Notes: generated by a model from the sequence alone, not told the origin. A stretch of DNA of 64,000 nucleotides from Ochrobactrum sp. Marseille-Q0166 (GCF_014397025.1 NZ_JACJUO010000001.1:1288501-1352500), one strand, 5' to 3'. Shown: positions 53,716 through 62,937, counted from the first letter of the stretch. A program made the numbers and translations.

Positions 53716-54939
53716 ATGTCGGAAGAATTTCATAAAGTCCGTCGCTTGCCACCTTATGTCTTTGAACAGGTAAATCGCCTGAAGGCATCAGCGCGAGCGG
53801 CCGGAGCCGACATCATTGATCTCGGAATGGGCAATCCTGATCTGCCGACGCCAAAGAACATCGTCGACAAACTTTGCGAAGCTGTTCAGGATCCGCGCGC
53901 GCATCGTTATTCGTCATCGAAGGGCATTCCCGGTCTGCGTCGTGCGCAGGCACAATATTATGCGCGTCGTTTTGGTGTGAAGCTCAACCCGGATACACAG
54001 GTTGTTGCGACGCTTGGTTCCAAGGAAGGCTTCGCCAATATGGCGCAGGCGATCACGGCGCCCGGCGATGTCGTGCTTTGTCCGGATCCAACCTATCCGA
54101 TTCATTCTTTCGGCTTCATCATGTCGGGCGGTGTGATCCGTTCGATTCCTGCGAAGCCGGATGAGGATTTCATTCGTGCACTGGATCGTGCGGTCAAGCA
54201 CTCCATTCCAAAGCCGCTCGCACTTATTCTTAACTTCCCTTCTAACCCGACTGCCTATATCGCGACCCTTGATTTCTACAAGGATGTGGTCGATTTCGCG
54301 CGCAAGAATGATCTGATCATTCTGTCGGATCTCGCATACTCGGAGATCTATTTCGATGATAACAACCCGCCACCATCGGTTCTTGAAGTGCCGGGTGCGA
54401 TGGATGTTGCTGTCGAGTTCACTTCGATGTCGAAGACATTCTCGATGCCGGGCTGGCGCATGGGCTTTGCGGTTGGCAATGAACGCCTGATCGCAGCGCT
54501 GACACGCGTAAAGTCCTATCTTGATTATGGTGCATTCACGCCTATTCAGGTTGCAGCAACCGCAGCTCTCAATGGTGATGGCTCTGACATTGCTTATGTT
54601 CGGAATGTCTATAAGCAGCGTCGCGATGTGCTGGTCGACAGCTTTGGCCGTGCAGGCTGGGATGTGCCGCCACCAGCGGCAACCATGTTCGCATGGGTCC
54701 CGATTCCTGAACGTTTCCGTGCGCTGGGCTCGCTCGAATTCTCCAAGCTGCTGGTTGAAATGGCCGATGTGGCTGTTGCGCCGGGCGTAGGCTTTGGCGA
54801 ACACGGTGATGAATATGTTCGTATCGCATTGGTCGAGAACGAACATCGCATCCGTCAGGCTGCGCGTAACATCAAGCGCTTCCTGTCCGCCAAGGACGAG
54901 AATGTGCAGAACATCATTCCGCTTGAAGGTCGCCGTTAA
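53716..54939 (+). CDS. PLP-dependent class I aminotransferase (AlaC/LL-DAP type)
   Basis: The 407-residue fold-type I aminotransferase has internal aldimine Lys240 (TSMSKTFSMPGWRMG), the NFPSNPTAYIA motif and the LSDLAYSEIYF region. It is closest in style to AlaC/YfdZ-type glutamate-pyruvate transaminases and LL-diaminopimelate aminotransferase relatives. It lies 90 bp upstream of hom, an arrangement common in Rhizobiales. That suggests a link with aspartate-family amino acids, but substrate is not certain. Confidence 0.85.
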   Translation: MSEEFHKVRRLPPYVFEQVNRLKASARAAGADIIDLGMGNPDLPTPKNIVDKLCEAVQDPRAHRYSSSKGIPGLRRAQAQYYARRFGVKLNPDTQVVATLGSKEGFANMAQAITAPGDVVLCPDPTYPIHSFGFIMSGGVIRSIPAKPDEDFIRALDRAVKHSIPKPLALILNFPSNPTAYIATLDFYKDVVDFARKNDLIILSDLAYSEIYFDDNNPPPSVLEVPGAMDVAVEFTSMSKTFSMPGWRMGFAVGNERLIAALTRVKSYLDYGAFTPIQVAATAALNGDGSDIAYVRNVYKQRRDVLVDSFGRAGWDVPPPAATMFAWVPIPERFRALGSLEFSKLLVEMADVAVAPGVGFGEHGDEYVRIALVENEHRIRQAARNIKRFLSAKDENVQNIIPLEGRR

Positions 54940-54960
54940 GCGATTTTAACCGGACAAAGC

Positions 54961-54988
54961 AGGGGCCGTCTTCTGGTCGGCCCTTGTT
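54961..54988 (+). terminator. Terminator-like hairpin between the aminotransferase and hom
   Basis: GGGCCG (54963-54968) pairs with CGGCCC (54978-54983) and is followed by TTGTTT. It may end or partly attenuate the aminotransferase transcript before hom. Confidence 0.55.
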
Positions 54989-55029
54989 TCCCACCACATA
55001 CAAATTCAACAAATCGGAAAGACAGAACA

Positions 55030-56349
55030 ATGAGTGATGCATTGCGGATCGGCGTTGCCGGACTGGGCACCGTTGGTGCTTCGGTGTTGCGTATTCTACG
55101 TGACAAGGCCGAAATGCTCACTCGTCAGTGCGGCAAGCCAGTTACTGTTACTGCGGTGAGCGCACGCGACCGAACGCGTGATCGCGGTATCGATCTTGAT
55201 GGCATTGAATGGGTTGATGATCCAATCGAACTTGCCAAAAATGCTAATATAGATGTTTTTGTTGAGCTGATCGGTGGCGATGAAGGCCCGGCCAAATTGG
55301 CGGTTGAAACCGCCTTGCGTACCGGTCATCATGTTGTGACGGCCAACAAGGCGCTTCTCGCAAAGCATGGCGTGGCGCTTGCCAGGATTGCCGAAGAGAA
55401 GGGCGTTCTTCTTAATTTTGAAGCAGCCGTTGCTGGCGGTATTCCGGTCATCAAGGCGATGCGTGAATCACTCACCGGCAATACGGTGTCGCGCGTTTAC
55501 GGCATCATGAATGGTACTTGCAACTACATCCTAACCCGGATGTGGGAAGAGGGCATTTCGTTTGAAGATTGCCTCGCTGACGCGCAGCGCCTCGGTTATG
55601 CTGAAGCTGATCCAACTTTTGACATTGAAGGCAATGACACCGCACACAAGCTTGCGCTGCTCACAAGCCTTGCATTTGGCAGCCAGATTGCTGCCGATGA
55701 TATTTATCTTGAAGGTATCAGCAATATTTCCCTGGCCGATATTCGCGCTGCCGATGAGCTTGGATATCGCATCAAGCTGCTTGGTGTCGCACAAAAGACC
55801 GATACTGGTATCGAACAGCGCGTGCATCCCACCATGGTTCCCACCTCGTCGGTGATTGCCCAGGTGCATGGTGTGACCAATGCGGTTGCAATCGAAACCG
55901 ATCTTTTGGGTGAATTGCTGCTTTCCGGTCCGGGTGCAGGTGGCAATGCTACGGCTTCAGCTGTAATCGGCGATCTCGCAGATATTGCCAAAAGTCGTCC
56001 CGGCTTTCAGCATGGCCCGGTTTTCGGTACTCCTGCGAAAGCCTTGCAGCCATATAAGCGGGCAAAGATGCGCAAACATGCAGGCGGTTATTTCATTCGC
56101 CTGACGGTTTATGACCGTATCGGAGCCTTTGCTGGAATTGCCAAGCGTATGGCTGAGAACGACATTTCGCTTGAATCAATCGTTCAACGTCCTTTGATGG
56201 ATAGTGACGTAAGTGATGGCATCAAGACTGTTATCCTTGTGACCCACGAAACAACTGAATCCGCTGTGAAGAAAGCTCTTGAAGCAATTCTCAAGGACGA
56301 TCATCTGGTCAACAAGCCGCAGATGATCCGCATCGAACGCGCAGGCTGA
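55030..56349 (+). CDS. hom: Homoserine dehydrogenase
   Basis: The 439-residue enzyme reduces aspartate semialdehyde to homoserine for threonine and methionine synthesis. It has NAD(P) motif GVAGLGTVG (residues 8-16) and the catalytic core GIMNGTCNYILTRM, then GYAEADPTFDIEGND. A C-terminal ACT domain (about 355-435, LTVYDRIGAFAGIAKRMAEN) indicates allosteric control, usually by threonine. A terminator hairpin follows the stop. Confidence 0.95.
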   Translation: MSDALRIGVAGLGTVGASVLRILRDKAEMLTRQCGKPVTVTAVSARDRTRDRGIDLDGIEWVDDPIELAKNANIDVFVELIGGDEGPAKLAVETALRTGHHVVTANKALLAKHGVALARIAEEKGVLLNFEAAVAGGIPVIKAMRESLTGNTVSRVYGIMNGTCNYILTRMWEEGISFEDCLADAQRLGYAEADPTFDIEGNDTAHKLALLTSLAFGSQIAADDIYLEGISNISLADIRAADELGYRIKLLGVAQKTDTGIEQRVHPTMVPTSSVIAQVHGVTNAVAIETDLLGELLLSGPGAGGNATASAVIGDLADIAKSRPGFQHGPVFGTPAKALQPYKRAKMRKHAGGYFIRLTVYDRIGAFAGIAKRMAENDISLESIVQRPLMDSDVSDGIKTVILVTHETTESAVKKALEAILKDDHLVNKPQMIRIERAG

Positions 56350-56362
56350 TTATATCCGTTAG

Positions 56363-56397
56363 TGTTGCCGCTCTTGAAGGGCGGCAACGATTTTGCT
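56363..56397 (+). terminator. Intrinsic terminator of hom
   Basis: GTTGCCGC (from about 56364) pairs with GCGGCAAC (ending about 56389) around an 8-9-nt loop and is followed by GATTTTGC. It separates hom transcription from the short ORF and ABC-F gene downstream. Confidence 0.65.
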
Positions 56398-56456
56398 AAG
56401 AATCATTCATCGGAATAGTCCGGTTTAGAGACAAATAAGAAAAGGAGGGCTGTAAT

Positions 56457-56519
56457 ATGGATGTGACGCGTCACGACCGTCATCGTCAGTATGGCCCTGA
56501 TTTTGCCCTGCAACAGTAA
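56457..56519 (+). CDS. 20-codon upstream ORF, possible leader peptide of the ABC-F gene
   Basis: The ORF encodes a 20-residue basic peptide beginning MDVTRHDRHRQ, with an optimal AGGAGG ribosome site eight bases before the ATG. Its stop codon falls in the loop of an 8-bp hairpin. A second terminator-like hairpin follows before the ABC-F start at 56673. Residues 8-10 are Arg-His-Arg, matching the Arg/Lys-X-Arg/Lys motif known to favour macrolide-dependent ribosome arrest. Translation and any regulatory role are inferred. Confidence 0.45.
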   Translation: MDVTRHDRHRQYGPDFALQQ

Positions 56520-56531
56520 ATTGTGCAGGGC
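56505..56531 (+). promoter_or_regulatory. Hairpin overlapping the end of the upstream ORF
   Basis: GCCCTGCA (56505-56512) pairs perfectly with TGCAGGGC (56524-56531). The 11-nt loop holds the TAA stop of the short ORF. A ribosome on the ORF would prevent this hairpin. There is no T-run directly after it. Confidence 0.5.
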
Positions 56532-56537
56532 CGACTA

Positions 56538-56559
56538 AGACTGAAACTCAGGTCTTTTT
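56538..56559 (+). terminator. Terminator-like hairpin ahead of the ABC-F gene
   Basis: AGAC-TGA...TCA-(G)-GTCT forms a 7-bp bulged stem with a 3-nt loop followed by TTTTT. It lies 114 bp upstream of the ABC-F ATG and 18 bp after the short ORF, a position suited to attenuation. Confidence 0.45.
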
Positions 56560-56672
56560 CTGCCTTTTCTGAAGGCGCAGCTTGAATTGCTGTAGCCGAA
56601 AATTTGCAAGCATTTTGATTGAAGCTGTTTGAGAACTGCTCGTCAGTGCTTGGCCGAATTGGGCCTATCACC

Positions 56673-58193
56673 ATGTCTCTTATTTCTGTTCAGAATCTTT
56701 CGCTTACCCTTCACCAGACTTTGTTTGCAAACCTCGATTTCGTTGTAGGTGAGGGCGAACGGCTCGGTATCGTTGCCGCCAACGGTCGTGGCAAGACCAG
56801 TCTGTTCGGCCTTGTCGCAGGCGAGGGCGAGCCGAGCAGCGGGGTGATCACGCGCTCGCGTGGGCTTAAAATTGGTTATGTCAGTCAGTATGTCCCCGCT
56901 CAACTGATGGACCTGTCTTTTTATGACGTGGTTCTCGGGGGACTGGATGAAGACGCACGCGCTTATGAAAGCTGGCGTGCTGATATCGTGCTTGACGATC
57001 TCAATGTTCCGGCTGAATTGCGTGAACTTGCCATTCGACAGTTGAGTGGTGGCTGGCAGCGGCTTGCGCTTCTGGCTCGCACATGGGTGTCTGAGCCTGA
57101 CGTGCTTTTGCTGGACGAACCGACAAACCATCTCGACCTTGAGAAGGTGCATTTGCTGGAAAACTGGCTTGATGCGCTCCCGCGTTCAGTAGCCGTCATT
57201 GTTTGCAGTCATGACCGCGCCTTTCTTGATGTGGTGACGAAAAGAACGCTTTTCCTGCGTGCGGATAAGTCGTTCGTCTTTGCGTTGCCATACAGCCAAG
57301 CGCGTGTGGCGCTTGACGAGATAGATGCCGCTGATGCTCGCCAGTTTGAAAAGGACATGAAGACTGTTCAGCAATTGCGCAGACAGGCCGCGAAACTCAA
57401 CAATATAGGCATTAACTCGGGAAGTGATTTGCTGGTGGTAAAAACCAAGCAATTGCGTGCAAGAGCCGAGAAAATAGAGGAAAGCGTGAAAGCCGCATAT
57501 GTCGAACGCTCTGCTGGCAAGATCAAGCTTGATGGTCGGGGTAGCCATGCCAAGGCACTGGTCGTAATCGATAAGGCCGAGATTGCGACCCCTGACGGTC
57601 GGCTCCTCTACAAAACCGGTCAATTATGGGTCAATCCCGGTGATAGAATCGTGCTGCTTGGCTCTAACGGTACGGGTAAGACGCGATTGCTCACATTGGT
57701 ACGTGAAGCAATCCTTCAGCCGGAACAATCGCTTGCGGGCATTAAAGCGACGCCGTCACTCGTGTTGGGTTATAGTAATCAGGCTTTATCCGAGCTGAAT
57801 AGTAACTGGACGCCGTTTGAAACGATCATGAAGCGTTTCGATGTCGGTGACCAGCGAACCCGGTCCCTGCTTGCCGGGGCAGGTATGACGCTTGAGATGC
57901 AGACCAAACCCTTGTCCCGGCTTTCGGGCGGACAAAAGGCGCGGCTTGCCATGCTGGTTCTGCGTCTGATCAAGCCGAACTTCTACATTCTCGATGAGCC
58001 GACCAATCATCTGGATATCGATGGGCAAGAAACGCTGGAAGCAGAACTGTTGAACGACGAAACTGCAAGTCTCATCGTATCACATGATCGCAGTTTTGTG
58101 CGTAATATTGGAAATCGTTTCTGGGTAATCGACAGAAAAAAGTTGATTGAAGTGGATAGTCCAGAGTTTTTCTTCGAAGCAGTTGCAGGTTGA
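56673..58193 (+). CDS. ABC-F family ATPase
   Basis: The 506-residue protein has two ABC ATPase domains and no membrane segments. The first domain has Walker A ANGRGKTS (36-43, with Ala where Gly is usual just before), signature QLSGGW and Walker B VLLLDEPTNHLD. The second has GSNGTGKT, RLSGGQKAR and YILDEPTNHLD. A charged linker of about 70-80 residues (KDMKTVQQLRRQAAKLNN) lies between. ABC-F proteins act on the ribosomal E site as translation factors or antibiotic-protection proteins. Start 56673 matches the domain start; no good ribosome site is seen. Confidence 0.88.
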   Translation: MSLISVQNLSLTLHQTLFANLDFVVGEGERLGIVAANGRGKTSLFGLVAGEGEPSSGVITRSRGLKIGYVSQYVPAQLMDLSFYDVVLGGLDEDARAYESWRADIVLDDLNVPAELRELAIRQLSGGWQRLALLARTWVSEPDVLLLDEPTNHLDLEKVHLLENWLDALPRSVAVIVCSHDRAFLDVVTKRTLFLRADKSFVFALPYSQARVALDEIDAADARQFEKDMKTVQQLRRQAAKLNNIGINSGSDLLVVKTKQLRARAEKIEESVKAAYVERSAGKIKLDGRGSHAKALVVIDKAEIATPDGRLLYKTGQLWVNPGDRIVLLGSNGTGKTRLLTLVREAILQPEQSLAGIKATPSLVLGYSNQALSELNSNWTPFETIMKRFDVGDQRTRSLLAGAGMTLEMQTKPLSRLSGGQKARLAMLVLRLIKPNFYILDEPTNHLDIDGQETLEAELLNDETASLIVSHDRSFVRNIGNRFWVIDRKKLIEVDSPEFFFEAVAG

Positions 58194-58359
58194 TCTCCTG
58201 AAACTTCTTGCGGTTGCTTTCAGCTTTCGGGTCTCAATGGTCGGGTGTGTTTTTTCATATCCGACCAAGACATGATATCAGGCATTTGACCTTAAATCGA
58301 TTAAGCGCTTGAGTGCATAATATTTTTGGCTTTCTTTCTCTTGCAGGTGGCACGGGACT

Positions 58360-58390
58360 TTGACAAAAGATTTGCATATTGTCGTTATAA
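58360..58390 (+). promoter_or_regulatory. Candidate promoter of glpX
   Basis: TTGACA (58360-58365) with a TTATAA-type box at 58385-58390 gives a 19-bp spacing, slightly long. It lies about 60 bp upstream of the glpX start in the 257-bp gap 58194-58450, where nothing else is recognised. Confidence 0.35.
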
Positions 58391-58450
58391 GTGACGACAC
58401 TGTCGTTCTATCGACGCAGCAACCTCATACAAATTCAGGACTTTGTTCAC

Positions 58451-59449
58451 ATGGCCAAGACCGCAGAGCATCAACCGCATGGAGTAGCCCACGGATTGGA
58501 TCGTATTCTCACACTCGAACTCGTTCGTGTGGCAGAACGCGCGGCAGTGGCTGCAGCACGCCTGCGTGGACGTGGTGATGAAATGGCTGCCGATCAGGCC
58601 GCAGTTGACGCCATGCGCCAGGAGCTCAACCGTCTGCCTATTGCAGGCACAGTTGTAATTGGTGAAGGCGAACGCGATGAAGCGCCGATGCTTTATATCG
58701 GTGAAGAAGTTGGCACCAAGCAGGGACCTGATGTCGATATTGCGCTCGACCCTCTGGAAGGTACGACCATCTGTGCCAAGAATCTGCCGAATTCACTGGC
58801 TGTCATCGCAATCGCCGAGAAGGGGAATCTGCTTTACGCGCCAGATGTTTATATGGAAAAGATTGCGGTTGGTCCCGGTTATCCGAAGGGCGTTGTCGAT
58901 CTCGACGCAACGCCGACTGATAACATCATGGCCATTGCCAAGGCTAAGGGCGTGAAGCCATATGAAATTACGGCCTGCATTATGGATCGTCCACGCCACG
59001 CGCGTCTTATCGAAGAAGTGCGTGCGACTGGTGCTTCCATTCGTCTGATTGGTGATGGTGACGTGGCGGGGGTCATGCACACGACCAATCCGGATGAAAC
59101 TGGCATCGATATTTATATCGGTATTGGTGGTGCGCCGGAAGGTGTGCTGGCAGCTGCCGCCTTGCGTTGCATTGGTGGTCAGATGCAGGGACGACTTCAG
59201 CTCAATTCCGATGAGAAAATCGCACGTGCAGCCAAGATGGGCATTTCAGACCCGAAAAAGGTCTATACGCTGGAAGAGATGGCAAAGGGCGACGTGCTTT
59301 TTGCTGCAACCGGCGTGACGGATGGCAATATGCTTTCTGGCGTCAAGTTTGCCCGTGATTATATCCAGACCCACACAATCGTCATGCGCTCAAGTTCACA
59401 GACGGTTCGTGAAATTAAGGCACGGCATCAGGACTTGTCGAAGTTCTGA
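58451..59449 (+). CDS. glpX: Class II fructose-1,6-bisphosphatase
   Basis: The 332-residue GlpX-type enzyme dephosphorylates fructose 1,6-bisphosphate in gluconeogenesis. The metal/substrate motifs IGEGERDEAPML, DPLEGTT (from Asp100), and GIGGAPEGVLAAAAL are intact. AGGA about ten bases before ATG 58451 supports this start; in-frame sequence further upstream is unlike the family. A terminator follows. Upstream is the ABC-F gene and downstream recJ. Confidence 0.94.
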   Translation: MAKTAEHQPHGVAHGLDRILTLELVRVAERAAVAAARLRGRGDEMAADQAAVDAMRQELNRLPIAGTVVIGEGERDEAPMLYIGEEVGTKQGPDVDIALDPLEGTTICAKNLPNSLAVIAIAEKGNLLYAPDVYMEKIAVGPGYPKGVVDLDATPTDNIMAIAKAKGVKPYEITACIMDRPRHARLIEEVRATGASIRLIGDGDVAGVMHTTNPDETGIDIYIGIGGAPEGVLAAAALRCIGGQMQGRLQLNSDEKIARAAKMGISDPKKVYTLEEMAKGDVLFAATGVTDGNMLSGVKFARDYIQTHTIVMRSSSQTVREIKARHQDLSKF

Positions 59450-59471
59450 CATAACTACCGTCGGGTTGTTT

Positions 59472-59503
59472 AAAAGGCGGCATTGCAAAAATGTCGCCTT
59501 TTG
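59472..59503 (+). terminator. Intrinsic terminator of glpX
   Basis: AAAAGGCG...CGCCTTTT forms an 8-bp outer stem with additional inner pairing (CATT/AATG) and a T-containing tail. It lies in the 69-bp glpX-recJ gap, so recJ may have its own promoter or depend on readthrough. Confidence 0.65.
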
Positions 59504-59518
59504 TGTCTTTAAGGAACC

Positions 59519-61303
59519 ATGACAACAGAACGCTTTTTTCTTGGTATCCGGAAATCCGTCACTGGCCAGAAGTGGATTGACCGGCTCGGTCCCCGCGAGG
59601 CCAATACCGCGCTTGCAATCGCCCAACATCATGGAATTTCCGATCTGGTATCGCGCGTGCTTGCAGGACGCGGGGTTTCTGTTGAAGGCGCGCCGGAATT
59701 TATCGATCCGAGCCTTCGCAATCTCATGCCTGATCCAGCGATGCTGACCGATATGGAGAAAGCCGCAAACCGCATCGCCGACTCTATTATGCGTCGCGAA
59801 ACCGTTGCGATTTTTGGCGACTATGATGTGGATGGTGCATGTTCATCCGCGCTCATGGCGCGGTTTCTGAAACATTACGGTATCGCGCATTCAATCTATA
59901 TTCCTGATCGTATCTTTGAAGGATATGGCCCGAACCCCGATGCCATGCGTGAATTGGTCGCAAAGGGGGCGTCGCTGATCGTGACGGTTGATTGCGGAAC
60001 CAACAGCGCGCCATCGATTACCGCTGCCAGAGAAGCTGGTGCTGATGTCGTGGTTCTCGACCACCATCAGGTCGGTGGTGATTTGCCTGATGATGCAGTG
60101 GCCATCGTCAACCCGAACCGCGAAGACGATATTTCACAGCAGGAGCATCTATGTGCCGCGGGCGTTGTTTTCCTGACGCTTGTTCAAGTGACAAAAGTTT
60201 TGCGCGAACGTGGGAAGGGTTCAGGGCCGGACCTTCTCTCGCTGCTCGATTTGGTAGCGCTTGCGACAGTTTGCGATGTGGTTCCGTTGAAAGGCGTCAA
60301 TCGCGCCTTCGTCGTGAAGGGACTGCTCGTTGCGCGTAGCCAGAGCAATGCGGGACTGGCAGCGCTTGGCCGTGTTTCGCGCATTGGCGAGCCACTCAAT
60401 GTGTTCCACCTTGGCTATCTGATCGGCCCGCGCATCAATGCCGGGGGGCGTATTGGCGATGCAGGGCTGGGCGCTCGGTTGCTTACACTGGACGATTCAA
60501 CCGCGGCTGATCCAATTGCTGTGGAACTCGACCGGCTCAATCAGGAACGGCAGGCTATGGAAGCCGAAATGTTGATTGAGGCCGAGGCGGAAGCCTCCCT
60601 TGAGCTTTCCGGCGGCGCAGGTGCATCGGTGATTGTGACAGCAAGTGATCGCTGGCATCCGGGTATCGTCGGATTGCTCGCTTCCCGGCTCAAAGAAAAG
60701 GCACGTCGCCCCGCCTTTGCCATTTCATTTAATGCGAATGGCATTGGCTCGGGGTCTGGCCGTTCTATTTCCGGACTTGACCTTGGCAAACTGGTTCGTG
60801 GTGCAATGGAGCGCGGGTTGCTGGTCAAGGGCGGTGGTCACGCCATGGCAGCTGGCATCACCATTGAGCGCGGTAAGCTTGGCGCGCTTCGCGCGTATCT
60901 TGAGGAAGAGTCTGCCGATATTGTCGCGCGTTTGCGTGAAAATCAGAGTCTTTCGATTGACGGGGCGGTTGCAGCTTCGGGCGCGACTGTTTCGCTCTAT
61001 GAATCTTTGCAGAAAGCTGGTCCTTTCGGTTCAGCGCATCCACAGCCGGTGCTTGCACTTCCGCATCATATATTGGCGGATGTACGTTTAGTGGGACGCG
61101 ATCATGTGCGTGTTGCTCTGCGTGGCGCAGATGGCAAACGCGTCAACGCGATCGCTTTCCGTGTTGCTGAAGGGGATCTGGGGCGGTTTCTGTTTAATAA
61201 CATCGGGCAGAGTGTCCATATTGTCGGGAATTTGTCGCTCAATCACTGGAACGGTTCAGTCACTCCTCAGATACAGATTCTGGATGCAGCTGTGCCTATT
61301 TGA
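59519..61303 (+). CDS. recJ: Single-stranded-DNA-specific exonuclease RecJ
   Basis: The 594-residue 5'-3' exonuclease of recombination and mismatch repair has the DHH-family motifs FGDYDVDGACSSALM (Asp101, 103, 105), VDCGTNS and the DHH triad (Asp181-His182-His183). A DHHA1 GGGHAMAAGITIE segment and a C-terminal OB-like domain follow. Length and motif spacing are normal. AAGGAA precedes the ATG. Confidence 0.95.
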   Translation: MTTERFFLGIRKSVTGQKWIDRLGPREANTALAIAQHHGISDLVSRVLAGRGVSVEGAPEFIDPSLRNLMPDPAMLTDMEKAANRIADSIMRRETVAIFGDYDVDGACSSALMARFLKHYGIAHSIYIPDRIFEGYGPNPDAMRELVAKGASLIVTVDCGTNSAPSITAAREAGADVVVLDHHQVGGDLPDDAVAIVNPNREDDISQQEHLCAAGVVFLTLVQVTKVLRERGKGSGPDLLSLLDLVALATVCDVVPLKGVNRAFVVKGLLVARSQSNAGLAALGRVSRIGEPLNVFHLGYLIGPRINAGGRIGDAGLGARLLTLDDSTAADPIAVELDRLNQERQAMEAEMLIEAEAEASLELSGGAGASVIVTASDRWHPGIVGLLASRLKEKARRPAFAISFNANGIGSGSGRSISGLDLGKLVRGAMERGLLVKGGGHAMAAGITIERGKLGALRAYLEEESADIVARLRENQSLSIDGAVAASGATVSLYESLQKAGPFGSAHPQPVLALPHHILADVRLVGRDHVRVALRGADGKRVNAIAFRVAEGDLGRFLFNNIGQSVHIVGNLSLNHWNGSVTPQIQILDAAVPI

Positions 61304-61407
61304 ATTTTCTCAATTTTTTTGCCTTCACGCTCTTGTGAAAACGGGGAGCGAATTCCCATATAATCACGGAATAAAATATTCTGTGATTACTCTATTGGGA
61401 GATACTT

Positions 61408-62460
61408 ATGCCGGGTTCCGGAAACCGCCTGACCAAACTGACCGCTGCAATGGTCCTTGGGCTTATAGCCTCATTTGCCGCTGTTGATTTCGCCGAGGCC
61501 CGCCGTGCTGGCGGGGGCGGTTTTGGTAGCCGTGGTGCGCGCACATATCAGGCGCCGGCGCCTACACGTACTGCACCAAACAATGTAGCGCCTGTGGAAC
61601 GTTCGATGACGCCAAATACGGGCGCAACCCAGACCAATCGTCCGGGGACAGCTGCAGGTACACAGAATGCAGCTGCAGCTCGTTCGGGCGGCATGTTTGG
61701 CAATTTCGGCCGTTCTATGCTCGGTGGCCTTCTTGTTGGTGGTCTGATCGGCATGTTGTTGGGCAATGGCCTGGGTGGCATGGCTGGCATGTTCGGCCTG
61801 TTGTTGCAGGTCGCGGTTATTGCACTGATTGCAATGTTCGTCATGCGTATGTTTGCTAACCGCCGCCAGGCAGCAACTGCCGGGGCTGGTGCCAGTAATG
61901 CCGGAGCGCAGGCTTTTGGTGGTGCCTCGAATTTTGGTGCAGCAAAAAGCGCTGCACCACAATCGGGTAGCTTTGGTGGCCGCACGCCTTCGGTCAATCC
62001 GTTTGGTGCAAAGCAGGAAGGCGCGCCGGTTGCACCTGTTGTTGAAGACGAACCAATGGATGTCGGACAGGAAGAGCTTGATCGATTCGAGCAGATGCTT
62101 TCTGAAATCCAGACCGCTTATGGCCGTGAGGATTACTCAGCACTTCGCAAGCTCGCAACGCCTGAAGCCATGTCTTACCTTGCAGAAGAACTTGGGGAGA
62201 TCGCTTCCAGCGGTATGCGCAATGAAGTGAAGGACGTGAAGCTTCTTCAAGGCGACGTTTCGGAAGCATGGCGTGAAGGCAATGTCGAATATGCGACTGT
62301 TGCTATCCGCTACTCGGCGATTGACGTTATGTTGGATCGCAATACCGGCGCTGTCGTGGAAGGCAACCCTGATGAGCCGGTTGAAAGCGTCGAAGTCTGG
62401 ACATTCACCCGAATTGATGGTGGTGACTGGTTGCTCGCAGCCATTCAAGGGACGGAATAA
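61408..62460 (+). CDS. Tim44-domain membrane-associated protein
   Basis: The 350-residue protein has an N-terminal hydrophobic segment (residues 12-30) ending in AEARRAGGGGFGSRG, a low-complexity Ala/Gly/Thr region and a Gly/Met-rich hydrophobic stretch (about 100-148). A C-terminal Tim44-like domain (about 205-350) follows. It resembles bacterial Tim44-like proteins (e.g. TimA of Caulobacter), whose role in membrane biology is poorly defined. GGGAGA precedes the ATG. It ends at a strong terminator. Confidence 0.82.
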   Translation: MPGSGNRLTKLTAAMVLGLIASFAAVDFAEARRAGGGGFGSRGARTYQAPAPTRTAPNNVAPVERSMTPNTGATQTNRPGTAAGTQNAAAARSGGMFGNFGRSMLGGLLVGGLIGMLLGNGLGGMAGMFGLLLQVAVIALIAMFVMRMFANRRQAATAGAGASNAGAQAFGGASNFGAAKSAAPQSGSFGGRTPSVNPFGAKQEGAPVAPVVEDEPMDVGQEELDRFEQMLSEIQTAYGREDYSALRKLATPEAMSYLAEELGEIASSGMRNEVKDVKLLQGDVSEAWREGNVEYATVAIRYSAIDVMLDRNTGAVVEGNPDEPVESVEVWTFTRIDGGDWLLAAIQGTE

Positions 62461-62464
62461 AATG

Positions 62465-62495
62465 AAAAGCCCGGTCGCGAGACCGGGCTTTTTTG
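62465..62495. terminator. Bidirectional intrinsic terminator
   Basis: AAGCCCGGTC/GACCGGGCTT forms a 10-bp stem with a 4-nt loop and TTTTTT on the plus strand. It lies between the Tim44-domain gene and convergent gloA. Confidence 0.9.
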
Positions 62496-62496
62496 A

Positions 62497-62937
62497 TTAC
62501 CAGCTGCCGATATTTTCGGCAGAAGCCCACGGCTCTTGTGGTGGAAGGCGTTCGCCCTTCTGGATCAGCTCGATGGAAATGCCATCAGGCGATTTGATGA
62601 AGGCCATATGGCCATCGCGCGGCGGACGGTTGATTGTGACTCCAGCGTCTTTCAGCTTTTGGCAAGTCTCATAGATATTATCGACAGCATAAGCGAGATG
62701 GCCAAAGTTGCGACCACCGACATAGGTTTCCGGATCCCAGTTGTATGTCAGCTCCAGCTCTGGTGCGCGTTCTGCCTTTGCTTTGTCCTTGTCGGATGGC
62801 GCGGCAAGGAAGATGAGCGTGAAGCGGCCTTTTTCATTTTCAGTCCGGCGAATTTCTTCAAGCCCAAGCTTGTTTACATAAAAATCAAGTGATTCATCAA
62901 TGTCATGAATTCTGACCATCGTGTGCAGATAGCGCAT
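62497..62937 (-). CDS. gloA: Lactoylglutathione lyase (glyoxalase I)
   Basis: The 146-residue VOC-fold metalloenzyme converts the methylglyoxal-glutathione hemithioacetal to S-lactoylglutathione. Metal ligands are visible as His5 (LHTM), a Glu in the APELELTYNW strand, His in FGHLAYAV and Glu in GISIELIQ. The length suits the short bacterial (Ni-type) enzyme. It is monocistronic and convergent with the Tim44-domain gene. Confidence 0.92.
   Translation of the reverse strand: MRYLHTMVRIHDIDESLDFYVNKLGLEEIRRTENEKGRFTLIFLAAPSDKDKAKAERAPELELTYNWDPETYVGGRNFGHLAYAVDNIYETCQKLKDAGVTINRPPRDGHMAFIKSPDGISIELIQKGERLPPQEPWASAENIGSW

Noticed and set aside
53914..54846. Antisense frame of about 310 codons inside the aminotransferase gene
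   Set aside because: It is fully contained in a gene with an intact PLP lysine and normal length, and it has no recognisable domain.
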